In this document: piece by piece, positions 37,461-46,833 of the stretch
Layout of the letters: the number at the start of each line of letters is the position of its first letter
Position numbering within the stretch: the stretch's first letter is position 1
The notes under the pieces: generated by a model
What the model saw: only the letters and a program-made list of their open reading frames with translations
Database searches by the model: none
Told to the model about the DNA's origin: nothing
Program-made: the position numbers and the translations under genes
From: Bacteroidales bacterium
Lineage (GTDB): Bacteria > Bacteroidota > Bacteroidia > Bacteroidales > UBA3824
Reading direction: 5' to 3'
Length of the DNA: 49,750 bases
Assembly (NCBI GenBank): GCA_017541145.1
Contig: JAFXZT010000118.1
Span: 1 to 49,750, forward strand

Positions 37461-39059
37461 ATGACACCAAAACAATTTTTCAAATATTTGCAAGAGCCTG
37501 ATCAGATGACTGACAGCTCAGTAGTAGAGTTGGAACAACTTATCAAACAGTTTCCATATTTTCAAACTGCGCATTTGCTCTATTTGCAAGCCTTGAAAAA
37601 AATCAACACTAAGTTGGTAAAAGAAAAATTGCCAACCGAGGCTTTGTATATTGCCGACAGATCAAGACTTTATAATTTGCTCAAAGACAATACAAAGGTA
37701 GAAATCACTACTACAAAACCTGTTAACGAAGGAAAAATTGTTGAAAAAGATGCAAATACAACCAACGATGTTGCAACAACCGTTACTACAGAAAACACAT
37801 CTGAAAAAGCAGCAAACACTGCTACTACAAAAACTATAAAAACCGAATTAATTAAAAATCCGGGAGTTGCGCCCAAAAAGGTAACTGACGATGAACGCAA
37901 AGCAAATCACGAAAATCTCGTAAAAGATTTCTTTGATATCCGCGAAGAAAGCAATTACGAAACCGTGGCTACAAACGTTCAAGAAGACGGAACTATAAAA
38001 TCTGCTGCTTCACAATTTGCATCAGATGTCAATATAAATCAGGCTGTTATAGTTAATCAAAAATCTTCGGATTCTGCATCTGCGAAACCGAAAGAACAAA
38101 CTACAACAACCACTACCACTACAACAACCGTAACTACAGAAACCAAAACCGAGGACAACAAAGCCGCTGCTGCTACTGTAGCTGCATCAAGCAGTACAAT
38201 CCTCGACAAAATAGCTTCTCTGAAAAAAGAGAAAGAAGAATACAACAAAAAATTAGCAGAAGAAGCCGAAGCCGCTAAACAAAAGGCTCTCAAAGAAGCT
38301 CAGGAAGCAGAAGAAGCTAAAGCTGAGGCTGAAAGAAAATTAAGAGAAGCCGAAGAAGCCAAGAGAAAAGCTGAGGCTGAAGCTCAAGCGGCTAAAGAAA
38401 AAGCGGAAAAAGAAGCAGCTGAAATTGCAGCTGCTAAAAAGAAAGCGGAAGAAGAAGCCGAAAAGGCGAGAAAAGAAGCAGAAGAAGCTCGTCAGAAAGC
38501 TGAAAAAGAAGCAGCTGAAGCTGCCGCAGCTAAAAAAGCTTTGGAAGAAGCCGAAGCTGCAAAGAAAAAAGCTGAAGACGAAGCCAAGAAAGCATCTGAA
38601 ACTGTTACTACTGTTACAACTACCACTGTTACAACAGAAACCGTTACAGAAGAAAAACCTGCTGAAGAATCGAAACCGATGACTGCCGCAGAAAAATTAA
38701 TGGCACGTCTCAACAGCTACAAAGCGAAAGAAAAACAAGAAGAATCTTCAACCACTACTACAACTACTACAGAGACAAAAGAAGAAAAACCGGAAAGTGA
38801 AAAAAATCTCGTAGACAAATTCCTTGAAGAAAATCCTCACATGGATCGCAACAAGGAAGTAAAAGCCGGTGATTTGGGTCAAGATTCTGTAAAACAACCT
38901 GAACTTTACTCTGAAAAACTTGCAAAACTGTATATTCAACAAAAACTTTTCGACAAAGCAATCGCAAGCTACGAAAAATTAAATTTGAAATATCCAGAAA
39001 AAAGTGATTACTTTGTGGCAAAAATCGAAGAGATTAAAAAACTGAAAAATAATCAATAA
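37461..39059 (+). CDS. TolA-like coiled-coil protein with terminal helical/TPR ends
   Basis: 532 residues. The first 75 residues (MTPKQFFKYLQEPDQM... FPYFQTAHLLYLQALKKI) and the last 55 (YSEKLAKLYIQQKLFDKAIASYEKLNLKYPEKS) are TPR-like and match a short protein that follows lptE in Bacteroidota. Between them is a large insert: threonine-rich low-complexity runs (residues about 215-235 and 430-440) flanking a 130-residue Ala/Glu/Lys coiled coil of the AEAEAKKKAEEEA type, as in TolA. There is no signal peptide or membrane helix, so it is probably cytoplasmic. secG follows after 7 bases. Confidence 0.75.
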   Translation: MTPKQFFKYLQEPDQMTDSSVVELEQLIKQFPYFQTAHLLYLQALKKINTKLVKEKLPTEALYIADRSRLYNLLKDNTKVEITTTKPVNEGKIVEKDANTTNDVATTVTTENTSEKAANTATTKTIKTELIKNPGVAPKKVTDDERKANHENLVKDFFDIREESNYETVATNVQEDGTIKSAASQFASDVNINQAVIVNQKSSDSASAKPKEQTTTTTTTTTTVTTETKTEDNKAAAATVAASSSTILDKIASLKKEKEEYNKKLAEEAEAAKQKALKEAQEAEEAKAEAERKLREAEEAKRKAEAEAQAAKEKAEKEAAEIAAAKKKAEEEAEKARKEAEEARQKAEKEAAEAAAAKKALEEAEAAKKKAEDEAKKASETVTTVTTTTVTTETVTEEKPAEESKPMTAAEKLMARLNSYKAKEKQEESSTTTTTTTETKEEKPESEKNLVDKFLEENPHMDRNKEVKAGDLGQDSVKQPELYSEKLAKLYIQQKLFDKAIASYEKLNLKYPEKSDYFVAKIEEIKKLKNNQ

Positions 39060-39066
39060 ATAAATC

Positions 39067-39402
39067 ATGTATACAACTTTAATAGTATTAATCGTAATAG
39101 CAGCCGTATTGTTGATACTCATAGTATTAGTACAAAACAGCAAAGGCGGTGGCTTAGCATCAAACCTCAGCGCAGGAACCCAATTCGGCGGCGTGGCAGA
39201 ACAGAAAAGCAAACTTGAAAAATACACTTGGGGATTGGTAATCGCTATTTGTGTATTGAGCATTATCGCCAGCCTTAGCGATGGTAACAGAGCTACTGTT
39301 ACTAAATCTGATGTTGGTGAAAAACTCAACCAAACAACTGTTCCACAACAACCAAACAACAATTTGATTGTTCCTCAACAAAATCCACAGCCTGAAAAAT
39401 AA
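39067..39402 (+). CDS. secG: Preprotein translocase subunit SecG
   Basis: 111 residues. Two membrane helices (about residues 2-20 and 56-74) enclose the conserved loop VLVQNSKGGGLASN and FGGVAEQKS, the SecG signature. The tail is Asn/Gln/Pro-rich. It supports SecYE protein export. It ends the activator-lptE-TPR-secG series and is followed by a strong terminator. Confidence 0.95.
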   Translation: MYTTLIVLIVIAAVLLILIVLVQNSKGGGLASNLSAGTQFGGVAEQKSKLEKYTWGLVIAICVLSIIASLSDGNRATVTKSDVGEKLNQTTVPQQPNNNLIVPQQNPQPEK

Positions 39403-39423
39403 TTGATTTATTTTCAGACTAAT

Positions 39424-39464
39424 AAAAAGCTGCTTTCAAAAATCATGAAGGCGGCTTTTTTTTT
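39424..39464 (+). terminator. Terminator after secG
   Basis: Stem AAAAGCTGCTTTC / GAAGGCGGCTTTT (two G-U pairs) with a 9-base loop, followed by a run of nine T. Confidence 0.85.
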
Positions 39465-39559
39465 GCATATTATAAATGAGGAGCCCGATTCTATAACAAA
39501 ATTTCGGCTTATAGGTCAAATTGCAGGCTGAATAATCACCTGTTTTTAACAGTTTATCT

Positions 39560-39960
39560 ACACCATTTCCTATCTTTGAGACTTCTGCTTGAAGCATATC
39601 GGGGCAATGCCGGGGAACACCCTGTAAGAAATAGAGCCGAGAGGGAGAATACGCCTTCTATCAGGTTGTTGGTGTTTGACTTTTCGTCTATCATTATCGG
39701 ATTGGGTGTCAATATTTTACGATCAACAGGTTCTAACAATTTTCTGTTTTTGAGTATCGTGCAGCGCTCGATTACATATCCGTTTTTATTCCATGTTGCC
39801 ATGCCTCAAAATCCGTCGGCACCCACCACAATTCAACAGCCGTTTTCCCGGAAAGATTATTTTGAGTTGCGAGTCGAAAAGTTTTCGGTTAACATTATTC
39901 CATTCTTTTCGGGATTGTAAACCAGGTTGTACATATCGATGTAATACATCAGCATATTTC
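39560..39960 (-). pseudogene. Frameshifted remnant of a Bacteroidota surface-protein gene
   Basis: Two minus-strand frames join into one recognisable segment. The first reads AVELWWVPTDFEAWQHG and ends at a stop just after 39800; the other frame continues NKNGYVIERCTILKNRKLLEP. Removing one base at CATGGAATAAAAAC joins them. The joined text resembles the N-terminal part of large Bacteroidota extracellular proteins with fibronectin-like domains, where W(x)P...WxxGN..GY.IERYT..R.GK.L is repeated. Both ends are lost and stops flank it. The right-hand part (to about 39905) is the best supported; limits are approximate. Confidence 0.5.
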
Positions 39961-40090
39961 TAATTAGCTGTCATGCGTTGCTGCGGATGTGAATTGTATT
40001 GCGTATGGTGTGTTCCTTGTTTTACGTTCACATCTGATTTTTTTATAAAATTTATAGCCTGTGCAAATATCGGCTGTCCGAAATATTTTG

Positions 40091-40200
40091 TATCTTTGCC
40101 AATGATATTTTTTTAAAGAATTTAGTAAATACGAATAATCACTTACTAAACAATATATCAAAAAAAAAAGTTCTCAGCAAAAATTACCGAGAACTTTTTT
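40091..40200 (+). ncRNA. Candidate small RNA with its own promoter and terminator
   Basis: A full -7 box TATCTTTG followed by C lies at 40091-40098, so transcription would start near 40105. About 55 bases later comes a perfect 12-bp hairpin AAAAAAGTTCTC / GAGAACTTTTTT (40165-40176 and 40189-40200) ending in six T. No open frame longer than a few codons lies between. The hairpin also ends the convergent MurF-Alr gene, so the RNA may be no more than chance promoter plus shared terminator. Confidence 0.35.
40165..40200. terminator. Bidirectional terminator after the MurF-Alr gene
   Basis: Perfect 12-bp stem AAAAAAGTTCTC / GAGAACTTTTTT with a 12-base loop and A/T tails on both sides. It lies 4 bases past the MurF-Alr stop. 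Confidence 0.85.
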
Positions 40201-40204
40201 AGTT

Positions 40205-42481
40205 TTATTCTACATAAACACGTTTTACACGTTGATTAATTCCGGTAAGAATTTCGTATGGAATAGTTCCGATAGCATTTGCCATTTCTATAAGTTTGAG
40301 ATTGCTACCAAAAATCACAACCTCATCTCCTACTTTGCAATCTATTCCGGTAATATTTATCATACACATATCCATACAAATATTACCAATAATCGGAGCG
40401 CGACGTCCGTTGATTTCCACAAAAAGATTGCCGTTACCAAATTTACGATTAAGACCGTCGGCATATCCTACCGGAATCAATGCAATGCGCGACTCACATG
40501 TTACATGTCCTCTCCTGTTGTAACCCACAGTTTCGGTCGGCGGGATGTGCTTGATTTGTACGATGTTGGTTTTCCATTTTGAAATACCCATCAATTGGTC
40601 GGTTGCTTGATATGCCACACCATAAAGTCCGATACCAAGACGAACCATGTCAAACTGATATTGTGTAAGTCGTTCAATACCAACCGAATTACAAATATGT
40701 CTTAACGGTTTTACACCTGTTTTTTCGCAAATATAATCTGCCATTTTTGTAAAACGTTCGGTTTGAAGTACCGAAAACGCATCTTCAGACTCGTCGTCAG
40801 CAGCTACAAAGTGTGTAAACATCGACTTGATGTCAATTATATCTTTATTTGAATTATACAATTGACAAAAATCATCAAGTTCACTCTCCATAAATCCTGA
40901 ACGGTGCATACCGGTATCAAGTTTTATATGAACAGGATAATTTTTAATATTACGATTGCGAAGTATTTCGATAAAATTTTTGGTACGCTCGGTTGAGAAT
41001 AATACCGGCTCAAGTCGGTAATTTGCAAGCTGTTTGTAGTTTCTCAAATCGTAATTCATTACCAAAATAGGCATTGTGATATTTCTGCGTCTCAATGCGA
41101 TACCTTCCTCAGCAAATGCCACACAAAGATAATCAACTCCATTGTTCTGAAGCGTATTCGCCAATTGGTACGAACCTGATCCATAACAATTTGCTTTTAC
41201 CATTGCAACCATCTTGGTCTGAGGTTTCAACAACGAACGATAATAATTAAGATTGTGTTTTAGCGCAGTAAGACTCACTTCCAAAACTGTATCATGATTT
41301 CCAATATTAAAAAAGTCAAATATATCTGCAAAATCATCGTACTTACTACCCTTGAAAATAATTCCGCGGTTCTGATATTCCAAAACATTGAAATTGTCGA
41401 TATAATCTTGTACCGTATCGTATTTTGTAATCTTAATATCATCGTTGTGAGGAATTTGCGCGTAATAACCTATGAAAACAATCTTGTTGATACCAGCACT
41501 TTTGGCAAGGAAAAACAATTCTGCGAAAAACTCATCCGCTGTTAAATCCTCAAAATCCGGATTCATTATCACTGCCGTACGACCGTTGAACTGATGCTGA
41601 CGAGCAAGAAAATCAAATGTTTTGGAAACTGAATAGATATTGTTAACTGTTGAAAACAAAGAAATTATACCCATACAATCTTCAGCATCCCGCATTTTTA
41701 TTTGGTCGTCGGGAGTTGACAAGCCAAGGAAAATACGGTTGTGAACCTCAGGATTAAACAAACCGCTTTTTACTAAATAGCATAAGCAATGAGCCGCATC
41801 CTCTGCATGAATATTGTCACAAAACGGAATTCGTACTTTGTACGATTTTTTATTTTCCATTTCGTTGACAGTTACTTCGCCGTAAGTTTCTGTAAAAGAG
41901 TAAACAAAATCGAACTCGTCGTCACTGAAAATCACATTATCCATCTTCTCGATTGTAGAAATCGACGGAAAACAATATTTGTCCGGAATCTGAAGGATGG
42001 CTACATCAAAACCGTTTGTGATATTAGAAACATTTTCCAAAAAATCGAGTTCGTCAATATAACGCAATGTTGTAAAAACCTTGAAATCAGGTTTCAACAA
42101 CGAATACATCCAATCTTTTACTGAGCAAGTACCTTCGCGGTTTGGAACTGCAATTACTCTACCGCCAAAATTTCGGAATGTTGCAATTATATACTGATTG
42201 ATAGCCTGCGATACCGATGCTACAATAAGAAATGCTGCATCAGGATAGTCACTGTAGTTTTCTGGCAAGGTGTTAACTACAAATATTCTTACACCCAAAG
42301 CATACATCCTTTCAATCGGATTAGCAGGATCTTTGAATTTTCTAAAATCAAAAAATACCGAGTCCGGCAATGCAGCTGTACATGCCGACCTTATTATTAT
42401 ACGCCTGCCGATAAGATTTTCCGGTCCTATTTTTGACAAGGCGTTAACTGTGTTTGCAATTTCTGTAACAGTAAATTCCAT
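40205..42481 (-). CDS. alr: MurF-alanine racemase fusion with a degenerate MurF half
   Basis: 758 residues. Residues from about 395 are a complete alanine racemase: PLP lysine in AMVKANCYGSGS (K429), DTGMHRSGF, HICNSVG, the catalytic tyrosine in ETVGYNRRG, PVGYADGLNR and GNICMDMCMIN. It makes D-alanine for peptidoglycan. Residues 1-390 align by pattern with the MurF half of the usual Bacteroidota fusion (SVFFDFRK...GVRIFVV, VKDWMYSLLKPDFKV, NIHAEDAAHCLCYLV), but the P-loop GxxGxNGKT is replaced by VPNREGTCS (112-120), and the NSQ and DSYNSD motifs are gone. The frame has no stop or shift. MurF activity must come from elsewhere. Confidence 0.93.
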   Translation of the reverse strand: MEFTVTEIANTVNALSKIGPENLIGRRIIIRSACTAALPDSVFFDFRKFKDPANPIERMYALGVRIFVVNTLPENYSDYPDAAFLIVASVSQAINQYIIATFRNFGGRVIAVPNREGTCSVKDWMYSLLKPDFKVFTTLRYIDELDFLENVSNITNGFDVAILQIPDKYCFPSISTIEKMDNVIFSDDEFDFVYSFTETYGEVTVNEMENKKSYKVRIPFCDNIHAEDAAHCLCYLVKSGLFNPEVHNRIFLGLSTPDDQIKMRDAEDCMGIISLFSTVNNIYSVSKTFDFLARQHQFNGRTAVIMNPDFEDLTADEFFAELFFLAKSAGINKIVFIGYYAQIPHNDDIKITKYDTVQDYIDNFNVLEYQNRGIIFKGSKYDDFADIFDFFNIGNHDTVLEVSLTALKHNLNYYRSLLKPQTKMVAMVKANCYGSGSYQLANTLQNNGVDYLCVAFAEEGIALRRRNITMPILVMNYDLRNYKQLANYRLEPVLFSTERTKNFIEILRNRNIKNYPVHIKLDTGMHRSGFMESELDDFCQLYNSNKDIIDIKSMFTHFVAADDESEDAFSVLQTERFTKMADYICEKTGVKPLRHICNSVGIERLTQYQFDMVRLGIGLYGVAYQATDQLMGISKWKTNIVQIKHIPPTETVGYNRRGHVTCESRIALIPVGYADGLNRKFGNGNLFVEINGRRAPIIGNICMDMCMINITGIDCKVGDEVVIFGSNLKLIEMANAIGTIPYEILTGINQRVKRVYVE

Positions 42482-42512
42482 GATTCAATAAAAAATCTGT
42501 GTATAGCGACCG

Positions 42513-42520
42513 CAAAGTTA
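42513..42520 (-). promoter_or_regulatory. -7 box upstream of the MurF-Alr gene
   Basis: Minus strand TAACTTTG matches TAnnTTTG, 31 bases before the ATG and just past the stop of the DUF6427-like gene. Confidence 0.45.
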
Positions 42521-42530
42521 CATCTTTTTT

Positions 42531-43526
42531 CTACATCATGTACCATAAAATCTGCATTCCGATATTTGATAAAATAAATATCGCAAAAAAGATCTCTGAA
42601 AACAAACCTTGCTTCATATTGAAAAAAACTGTTACATAAAGCATTGTAACCGGCATCAACAACATCTTGAAGGTCTGAATTCCGAAAAACGGTGTTAATG
42701 TTATAATAAGAATTAACAAAAACAATATAAAGAAAAGCCGATAAGTACGACTTTCAAACAAATTGTATTTCGGATATTCCTGACTAATTATAACACTCGA
42801 TATAAGTACAAGCAAAAGATGTGTACCAAAACAAATCAACTCATTATGAGTGACTTTTAAATTCAATCCTACTGAAAATTTCTGCACATAATAATCGGCA
42901 AGAGGTTGCAATGTATCTTCAAAAATATAATACAACGATACATAGAAAAACATCGGCGTTAAAAAACCGATAATATAAACTGCAAACTCTCTAAAAGGAT
43001 ACGGACGGAAAATTACGTATGCCAACAATCCGATAATCAACAATACTGTAGCCGGCAAACAAAACAATGCCGCAAGTCCGAAAAAAAATCCGCCGTCAAA
43101 AAAATGAAATGTAGCATCGTCCTTGCCGTGCGACGACAATATCTTGTAAAATCCCAATATCACAAAAATATTTGCTATCTGTTCGGGCAAAAATGTACTG
43201 ATAGGAATATACGACAACGCCAATACCATATATATCAATACAAACATCGTAGATTTTGCTCTGGTAAGTTCAAATTTATTATTCATTACCACTACCAGAA
43301 AAACCTCTACGAACAAGAAAAATAGCGATATTACTTGTGTACCAATACTTACATTACCTCCAAACAAAAGGTTGTAAATAGTATTGAACAACGGTGTACC
43401 ATTGGCAGGTACACTGATAAAACGTGCAGTTAACGGCAAAAACATCGAAACACTCATCAAGGCAATCAACACAAAGGTAACTGCCAATATTTCCATGCCA
43501 TTTTGTTTTACTTCTTTCAGTATCAT
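42531..43526 (-). CDS. DUF6427-like multi-pass membrane protein
   Basis: 331 residues with about ten hydrophobic helices. The pattern SVPANGTPLFNTIYNLL near residue 40, FGLAALFCLPATVLLIIGLLAYVIFRPYPFREF in the middle and the length fit the DUF6427 membrane proteins of Bacteroidota, whose function is not known. It sits 49 bases upstream of the MurF-Alr gene on the same strand and may be co-transcribed, although a -7 box lies in the gap. Confidence 0.7.
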   Translation of the reverse strand: MILKEVKQNGMEILAVTFVLIALMSVSMFLPLTARFISVPANGTPLFNTIYNLLFGGNVSIGTQVISLFFLFVEVFLVVVMNNKFELTRAKSTMFVLIYMVLALSYIPISTFLPEQIANIFVILGFYKILSSHGKDDATFHFFDGGFFFGLAALFCLPATVLLIIGLLAYVIFRPYPFREFAVYIIGFLTPMFFYVSLYYIFEDTLQPLADYYVQKFSVGLNLKVTHNELICFGTHLLLVLISSVIISQEYPKYNLFESRTYRLFFILFLLILIITLTPFFGIQTFKMLLMPVTMLYVTVFFNMKQGLFSEIFFAIFILSNIGMQILWYMM

Positions 43527-43631
43527 AGGTCGGTAACAAAGATTTTTGCAAAATTAAAAAAAAATATTCATTTAATTTTCATGTTTTAATTATCTTTACA
43601 GCCGAAATTAAAATATTGATTTTACAAAATT

Positions 43632-44921
43632 ATGAATGTATTACTTATAGGATCAGGCGGCAGAGAGAGTGCATTGGCGTGGAAAATTTCTCAAAGCCAA
43701 TACCTCACAAAACTCTTTGTTGCTCCGGGCAATCCGGGAATTGCAAACTTCGCAACCAACCTCGATATCAAAGTTTCTGATTTTGACGGTATTATAAAAG
43801 CTATCAAAGATAATCAGATAGACCTCGTAGTTGTTGGTCCGGAAGTGCCTCTCATCGACGGTATCACCGACAGAATCATCGCTGAAAAAGATATTAAAAT
43901 TCCATTGGTGATTGGTCCCAAAAAAGACGGTGCTCAATTGGAAGGCAGCAAAGATTTTGCTAAACAATTCATGGTACGCCACAATATCCCGACTGCTAAA
44001 TACAAAACATTCAACGCTGATACATACAACGATGCCGTTGAATTCTTGAAAACTCTCAAAGCTCCTTACGTTTTGAAAGCCGATGGTCCGGCTGCCGGCA
44101 AAGGCGTAATTATCGAAAACAATTTTGACATCGCCTGCAAAGAACTCAAAGAGATGTTCGACGGCAAATTCGGTAAATCATCTGCTGAAGTAGTTATCGA
44201 AGAATTTCTTTCCGGTATCGAACTTTCTGTATTCGTACTCACCGACGGCAGAGGCGGTTACGTAATTCTTCCGGAAGCCAAAGACTACAAACGTATCGGC
44301 GAAAACGACGAAGGTCTCAATACAGGCGGTATGGGTAGCGTTTCTCCTGTTCCTTTTGCTGACAAAGAATTTATGCAAAAGGTTGAAGACAAAATCATAA
44401 GACCTACAATTCACGGACTTTTGGTTGACAATATAGAATACAAAGGATTCATCTTCTTCGGACTCATCAACGTAGAAGGCGAACCTTACGTAATAGAATA
44501 CAACGTAAGAATGGGCGACCCCGAAACCGAATCTGTAATGATGAGAATAGATTCCGACCTCTTGGAACTAATGCGCTCAGCAGCTGCCGGAACTCTCGCA
44601 GGCAAAGATATCAAAATAAAACCCGAAACAGCAGCTACAGTAGTATTAGTATCAGGCGGATATCCGGGAGATTACAAAAAAGGTCTTGAAATTTCAGGTT
44701 GCGACAAAGTAACTGATGCTCAAGTATTCCATGCCGGTACAAAAATCAAAGACAACAAACTTGTAACCGACGGCGGACGTGTAATCGCGGTAACAGCACT
44801 CGGCAACGATATCAACTCTGCACTCGCAACAGCATTAGAAGACGCCAACAAAATAACATTCGACGGCGTTTACCACCGCAGAGACATCGGAAAAGATTTG
44901 CTCAAATACGTAAAAAAATAA
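43632..44921 (+). CDS. purD: Phosphoribosylamine-glycine ligase PurD
   Basis: 429 residues, full length. It opens MNVLLIGSGGRESALAWKI and has APGNPGI, VVGPEVPLIDG, the ATP-grasp core (YVLKADGPAAGKGVII, VVIEEFLSGIELSVFVL) and the signature EYNVRMGDPETE. The third step of purine synthesis joins phosphoribosylamine to glycine with ATP, in the cytosol. A TATCTTTA sequence 40 bases upstream is a near-match -7 box. The next gene, fumarase, is 98 bases away beyond a palindromic element, so it is probably separate. Confidence 0.97.
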   Translation: MNVLLIGSGGRESALAWKISQSQYLTKLFVAPGNPGIANFATNLDIKVSDFDGIIKAIKDNQIDLVVVGPEVPLIDGITDRIIAEKDIKIPLVIGPKKDGAQLEGSKDFAKQFMVRHNIPTAKYKTFNADTYNDAVEFLKTLKAPYVLKADGPAAGKGVIIENNFDIACKELKEMFDGKFGKSSAEVVIEEFLSGIELSVFVLTDGRGGYVILPEAKDYKRIGENDEGLNTGGMGSVSPVPFADKEFMQKVEDKIIRPTIHGLLVDNIEYKGFIFFGLINVEGEPYVIEYNVRMGDPETESVMMRIDSDLLELMRSAAAGTLAGKDIKIKPETAATVVLVSGGYPGDYKKGLEISGCDKVTDAQVFHAGTKIKDNKLVTDGGRVIAVTALGNDINSALATALEDANKITFDGVYHRRDIGKDLLKYVKK

Positions 44922-44972
44922 TTGTAGAAACGTCATAATATGGCGTCTCCACGGAAAATTCACCGTGAACCA
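44921..44972. repeat. Double-hairpin palindromic element between purD and fumarase
   Basis: TTGTAGAAACGTCATAATATGGCGTCTCC forms an imperfect hairpin (GAAACGTCA / TGGCGTCTC) and is followed by CACGG-AAAATTCA-CCGTG. The TTGTAGARACGY core recurs at 2891-2905 (inverted) and, more diverged, at 29706. It resembles the short dispersed palindromes found in many Bacteroidota genomes. Confidence 0.5.
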
Positions 44973-45019
44973 CACGAAAAAACAAGATAAATTAATTCAA
45001 ACAAACATCCTTATAAATT

Positions 45020-46672
45020 ATGGCAAATATTCCAGAATTTAAGTACGCCCCGATGTTTCAGACGGGCAAAGACGACACTGAATACTATCTTCTTACAAAA
45101 GAAGGCGTTTCTGTGGGTGAATTTGAAGGCAAACCGATGTTGAAAATCACACCGGAAGCCCTTACAAAACTCTCACAACAAGCATTTCACGATGTATCTT
45201 TCATGTTGAGAAGATCTCACAACCTTCAAGTTGCAAAAATCCTCAGAGACCCGGAAGCATCTGAAAACGATAAATATGTAGCTCTTACATTCTTACGCAA
45301 CGCCGAAGTAGCTTGCAAAGGTCAACTCCCACTCTGTCAGGATACCGGTACAGCAATTATCCACGGCGAAAAAGGTCAACAAGTTTGGACAGGTTTCTGC
45401 GACGAAGAAGCTCTCTCAAGAGGTGTTTACAATACATACACTCAAGACAACTTGCGTTACTCTCAAAACGCACCTCTCTCGATGTACGAAGAAAAAAACA
45501 CACGTTGCAACCTCCCTGCTCAAATTGACATCGAAGCTACTGAAGGAATGGAATACCGTTTCTTGATGGTAACAAAAGGCGGCGGTTCTGCCAACAAAAC
45601 ATATCTCTACCAAGAAACTAAAGCCAGAATCCAAAATCCGGGTACATTGGTTCCGTTCCTCGTAGAAAAAATGAAATCATTAGGTACAGCAGCATGTCCT
45701 CCATACCACATCGCATTTGTAATTGGCGGTACATCAGCAGAAAAGAACCTTTTAACTGTAAAACTTGCTTCTACACACTATTACGACAATCTCCCGACAA
45801 CAGGCGACGAAACCGGACGTGCATTCCGTGACGTAGAACTCGAAAAAGAACTCCTTCAAGAAGCATACAAAATCGGTCTCGGTGCACAATTCAGCGGCAA
45901 ATACATGGCTCACGACGTAAGAGTAATCCGTTTGCCACGCCACGGCGCAAGCTGCCCGATAGGTTTGGGTGTAAGCTGCTCAGCTGACAGAAACATCAAA
46001 GCAAAAATCAACAAAGACGGTATCTGGATCGAAAAAATGGATGACAATCCAACCGAACTCATTCCGGAAGAATTGCGTCAGGCAGGCGAAGGCAACGCTG
46101 TTAAAATCGACCTCGACCAACCAATGAGCGAAGTTTGCAAAATACTTTCAAAATATCCGGTTGCAACACGTCTTTCATTAAACGGTACAATAATCGTAGG
46201 ACGTGACATCGCACACGCAAAACTCAAAGCAAGACTCGACGCAGGTGAAGACTTGCCACAATACATGAAAGATCACCCTGTATACTACGCAGGTCCGGCA
46301 AAAACTCCGGCAGGAATGCCTTGCGGTTCTATGGGACCAACCACAGCCAACCGTATGGACCCATACGTTGACGAATTCCAAGACCACGGCGGTTCACTTA
46401 TCATGTTGGCAAAAGGCAACCGTACACAAACCGTTACCGATGCATGCAAAAAGCACGGCGGATTCTACCTCGGCTCTATTGGTGGTCCGGCTGCTATCCT
46501 TGCTCAAAACAACATCAAATCTATCGAATGTGTTGAATATCCGGAACTTGGAATGGAAGCTATTTGGAAAATCCGCGTAGAAGATTTCCCGGCATTCATC
46601 CTTGTAGACGACAAAGGCAACGATTTCTTCAAACAGTTGAAACCTTGCACCGGTTGTACAATCATTTCGTAA
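45020..46672 (+). CDS. fumA: Class I (iron-sulfur) fumarate hydratase
   Basis: 550 residues, the length of a fused class I enzyme. The alpha part has [17 protein letters not shown] with the first cluster cysteine, [12 protein letters not shown], and [37 protein letters not shown] with the other cysteines. The beta part has [20 protein letters not shown] and [20 protein letters not shown]. It interconverts fumarate and malate with a 4Fe-4S cluster and so is oxygen-sensitive, which suits an anaerobe that runs the reductive branch to fumarate and succinate. A strong terminator follows. Confidence 0.96.
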   Translation: MANIPEFKYAPMFQTGKDDTEYYLLTKEGVSVGEFEGKPMLKITPEALTKLSQQAFHDVSFMLRRSHNLQVAKILRDPEASENDKYVALTFLRNAEVACKGQLPLCQDTGTAIIHGEKGQQVWTGFCDEEALSRGVYNTYTQDNLRYSQNAPLSMYEEKNTRCNLPAQIDIEATEGMEYRFLMVTKGGGSANKTYLYQETKARIQNPGTLVPFLVEKMKSLGTAACPPYHIAFVIGGTSAEKNLLTVKLASTHYYDNLPTTGDETGRAFRDVELEKELLQEAYKIGLGAQFSGKYMAHDVRVIRLPRHGASCPIGLGVSCSADRNIKAKINKDGIWIEKMDDNPTELIPEELRQAGEGNAVKIDLDQPMSEVCKILSKYPVATRLSLNGTIIVGRDIAHAKLKARLDAGEDLPQYMKDHPVYYAGPAKTPAGMPCGSMGPTTANRMDPYVDEFQDHGGSLIMLAKGNRTQTVTDACKKHGGFYLGSIGGPAAILAQNNIKSIECVEYPELGMEAIWKIRVEDFPAFILVDDKGNDFFKQLKPCTGCTIIS

Positions 46673-46708
46673 ATTCATTTTTTTTTATCATATAGTTTAA
46701 CTATGCTC

Positions 46709-46738
46709 AGGCTGTCCCTAAAAAGACAGCCTTTTTTT
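46709..46738 (+). terminator. Terminator after fumarase
   Basis: Perfect 8-bp stem AGGCTGTC / GACAGCCT, 8-base loop, then six T. Confidence 0.9.
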
Positions 46739-46833
46739 ATACCACAAAAATCCACAACTCTTTCTTTTAACTTTTTTAATATCAAATTATACAAATAATA
46801 CGACCAATATATGTTATCTAAACTGTAAATTTG

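Noticed and set aside
38057-38293. Minus-strand valine-rich frame opposite the threonine runs
   Set aside because: It is the mirror of low-complexity codons in the TolA-like gene on the plus strand.
39478-39700. Structured RNA or group II intron piece in the GC-richer stretch with GGGGCAATGCCGGGG
   Set aside because: No domain V hairpin or reverse transcriptase is present, and no known RNA consensus could be matched by eye. Left as part of the decayed region.
39576-39920. 114-codon plus-strand frame
   Set aside because: The opposite strand explains this stretch better as a frameshifted remnant of a surface-protein gene; the plus frame shows no family pattern.
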